A DNA stretch of 6,468 bases, taken from contig JAFTHR010000262.1 in NCBI GenBank assembly GCA_017457345.1, forward strand, positions 1 through 6,468, in the 5' to 3' direction. The notes below the pieces were generated by a model. The model did no database searches. It saw nothing but the letters and a program-made list of their open reading frames with translations, and was not told where the DNA came from. Origin of the DNA: Clostridia bacterium. GTDB taxonomy: Bacteria > Bacillota > Clostridia > Christensenellales > Borkfalkiaceae. Every line of letters begins with the position of its first letter. Position 1 is the first letter of the stretch. A program made the translations under genes and the position numbers. This document shows positions 4,798 through 6,468 of the stretch, in pieces.

Positions 4798-6468
4798 TTA
4801 TTCTTCTTTCGGGAGTTTGGGCTCGGCAAGCGCCGTTTTATAATCGGTGTAAATTACAAACCCCGGTCTGCTTTTCGGCGGTTTTTTCACGTATTTCTTT
4901 TCGCAATAGTCCACGGGTATTTTATCCCCTAACCTGCCTTGGGAATAATAGGCGCAAATCTCCGCCGCCTGCTTTATAGCGCTTTCTAAAACGGGTTTCC
5001 CTTCCGTTTTTAACACCACGAACGCCGAGTGGTATTTTTGCGCGTGAAACCAAAGATCTTCCCCACGGCTCTCTTTGAGCAGACGATCGTTTTGCAAGTT
5101 GTTTCTACCCACGAGCACGCAAAAGCCTTCCACTTGGTATTTCCTATATTCTTGCGGTAGATCCTTTTTCTTTTTCGGGTTCTTTTTGTTTTCACGGAGC
5201 AATCCCGCTTCCAAAAGTTCTTCTTCAATCTCTTTTATATCGGCTTCCGTTTTGGCGTTTTGCAAGGAAAAGAGCACCGTTTCTAAATAGTAAAGTTCCT
5301 TTTCTTCTTCCTGTTTTCTCGGCAATAACGTCTCTTTTGCACGCTTTTGTTTTTGGTACGTTTTAAAATATCGTTGCGCATTTTTGGATGGAGACAAAGT
5401 GGGATCTAAACGGATTTTAATCTTTTCGCCGCTATACCAGTTGTCTAATTCCACGAAAGACGCGCCGCTATTTATCGCGTACAAGTTCGCCGTTAAAAGT
5501 TCCCCTTTTATTTTATTCTCTTCGCAAAGTTCCGCCTCGGCAAGTTTTGCCGACGTTTGCTCTAACTTTTTCACGCATTTCTTTTGCGCGTTCGTTGCCG
5601 CCGAAAGAAGTTTTCTAAGCCCGCCTTCAAACGCCTTTTTGTTCTCGCGCGCACTATAATATACGTCCTGCGCTTTATTGAGCGAAGGTTGCTTTTCGCC
5701 CCCTTGCACTTCAAACGCAAAAAAGTCGCTAGGCTCTTCACCGTTAGAAATTAAATGGGGCACACAGGGCTCGTTAAAACAAAAATCAGGCAAAAACTCG
5801 TACACGGGTGCTTCTTTTTTGCGTTTTACCACTTCTCGAGCGGTAGAAAGCGCTATTCCCGCCACTTTTGAAAACAAATACTCGGCAAGCGTTTCACTAT
5901 CCGCGCCGTCCGCTTTCAAACGGTTAAACCCTTCGTCCACTTCTTTTAGCGCGGCAATATCGGTAATCTCCGCCTTTTCCTGCTTTTCCGGGAAGGCGTA
6001 TTTTACGCCCGCAAAAAGCACTCTTTTCACGTCTTCCCCCAAGGACGTGGTTTTGAGTGCACCGAGCGTGACGCCGTTTTCCACGAGCACCAAGTTAGAG
6101 TATTTACCCATCAGTTCGCAGTAGAGCGTGCGTTCGCTTTGGGAGAAATCCCCCAAGCAGAAAAAGCGGATGGCGATAATCCGTTCAAAGCCCACTTGCT
6201 CCACCGATAAAATTTTTGCGCCCTGCAAATGCTTGCGCAAAAGCATACAAAAATTCGGTGCAACGGCAAGCGGTTCTTTTTCTTGCGTGGTGAGCCCAAC
6301 GCGCGCGAACGTGGCGTGCGTGGAAAGGAGCAAACGCACGGTGGAAGAGCCGGTATAGAGCAATAAATGCACCTCGTCCTTACTCGTTTGGAGCACGCGG
6401 TTCACCTTGCTTTCTACAAGCAGCGTATTCAATTCTTTCGCAATTCTGCGGATATGGAACGCGTCCTG
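4798..6468 (-). CDS. rqcH: RqcH / NFACT family ribosome quality-control factor, N-terminus cut by window
   Basis: The frame is open to the right edge; 556 residues are visible and only about four are missing, since the visible start QDAFHIRRIAKELN matches the usual beginning of the family. Domains: NFACT-N (about 1-150), with ER at 95-96 where B. subtilis RqcH has Asp97-Arg98; a helix-hairpin-helix region (about 180-230); a helical coiled-coil middle (about 265-425), with the conserved NAQRYFKTYQKQKRA; a basic KKNPKKKK linker (428-435); and NFACT-R (about 440-550), with GRNNLQNDRLL (454-464), DLWFHAQ and VDYCEKKYVKKPPKSRPG. In B. subtilis RqcH binds obstructed 50S subunits with peptidyl-tRNA and recruits tRNA-Ala to add C-terminal alanine tails that mark the chain for degradation. 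Older names are FbpA and fibronectin-binding protein. A TTG at 6432 is not the start, because family sequence continues upstream of it. It converges on rpmA. Confidence 0.95.
   Translation of the reverse strand, partial: QDAFHIRRIAKELNTLLVESKVNRVLQTSKDEVHLLLYTGSSTVRLLLSTHATFARVGLTTQEKEPLAVAPNFCMLLRKHLQGAKILSVEQVGFERIIAIRFFCLGDFSQSERTLYCELMGKYSNLVLVENGVTLGALKTTSLGEDVKRVLFAGVKYAFPEKQEKAEITDIAALKEVDEGFNRLKADGADSETLAEYLFSKVAGIALSTAREVVKRKKEAPVYEFLPDFCFNEPCVPHLISNGEEPSDFFAFEVQGGEKQPSLNKAQDVYYSARENKKAFEGGLRKLLSAATNAQKKCVKKLEQTSAKLAEAELCEENKIKGELLTANLYAINSGASFVELDNWYSGEKIKIRLDPTLSPSKNAQRYFKTYQKQKRAKETLLPRKQEEEKELYYLETVLFSLQNAKTEADIKEIEEELLEAGLLRENKKNPKKKKDLPQEYRKYQVEGFCVLVGRNNLQNDRLLKESRGEDLWFHAQKYHSAFVVLKTEGKPVLESAIKQAAEICAYYSQGRLGDKIPVDYCEKKYVKKPPKSRPGFVIYTDYKTALAEPKLPKEE

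Noticed and set aside
5678..6124. 148-codon plus-strand open frame inside rqcH
   Set aside because: It is Ser/Phe-rich, antisense to a well-conserved gene, and typical of shadow frames.
6430..6432. TTG at 6430-6432 as the rqcH start
   Set aside because: Conserved family sequence (DAFHIRRIAKEL) continues upstream to the window edge, so the true start lies outside.
1..6468. Mobile elements, CRISPR arrays, tRNA genes, phage genes or a new defence system
   Set aside because: No repeat-spacer pattern, transposase, integrase, tRNA-like cloverleaf or toxin-antitoxin-like pair was seen; the genes are all recognisable core or sporulation functions except one small helical protein.

Overview
The window looks like a chromosomal core segment from an endospore-forming, mid-GC member of the Clostridia. 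The evidence is strong AGGAGG-type ribosome binding sites, the pair spoIVFA-spoIVFB just upstream of the L21 and L27 ribosomal protein genes (the order known from Bacillus subtilis), a PdaB-type polysaccharide deacetylase, and an L27 with an N-terminal extension ending in LF-AHKKG. A Christensenellales-like lineage is my guess from protein style; the sequence does not prove it.

Layout, left to right. Positions 3-686 (+) hold the 3' part of a PdaB-like spore deacetylase that starts outside the window. After 38 bases comes 725-1429 (+), a tandem-OB-fold single-stranded DNA-binding protein, closed by an intrinsic terminator. A sigma-E-like promoter candidate (about 1492-1520) precedes two overlapping genes: 1554-2504 (+), a SpoIVFA-like membrane protein with a degenerate LytM/M23 domain, and 2477-3400 (+), the SpoIVFB intramembrane metalloprotease. 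A bidirectional terminator separates these from a convergent gene, 3876-3430 (-), encoding a small all-helical, possibly ferritin-like protein. A strong extended -10 promoter (3967-3996) and an untranslated leader then drive rplU (4088-4393) and rpmA (4456-4746), which end at a second bidirectional terminator. From 4798 to the right edge, on the minus strand, lies nearly all of rqcH (NFACT family), missing only a few N-terminal residues.

How the genes fit together. SpoIVFA/SpoIVFB would form the late mother-cell checkpoint that processes pro-sigma-K, and PdaB acts on spore cortex integrity, so the left half is enriched for sporulation. The right half concerns the ribosome: two large-subunit proteins and, convergently, the ribosome-associated quality-control factor RqcH, which acts on stalled 50S subunits.

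I see no undescribed multi-gene system, no mobile element, no CRISPR array and no tRNA or rRNA gene. The most notable points are an unusual N-terminal cytosolic region on the SpoIVFA-like protein; the absence of the L27 protease gene prp from its usual place, together with a short, atypical L27 extension; a hairpin in the gap where prp would lie; and an SSB with two OB folds and no canonical C-terminal tip. No stretch longer than 300 bases is without a gene.
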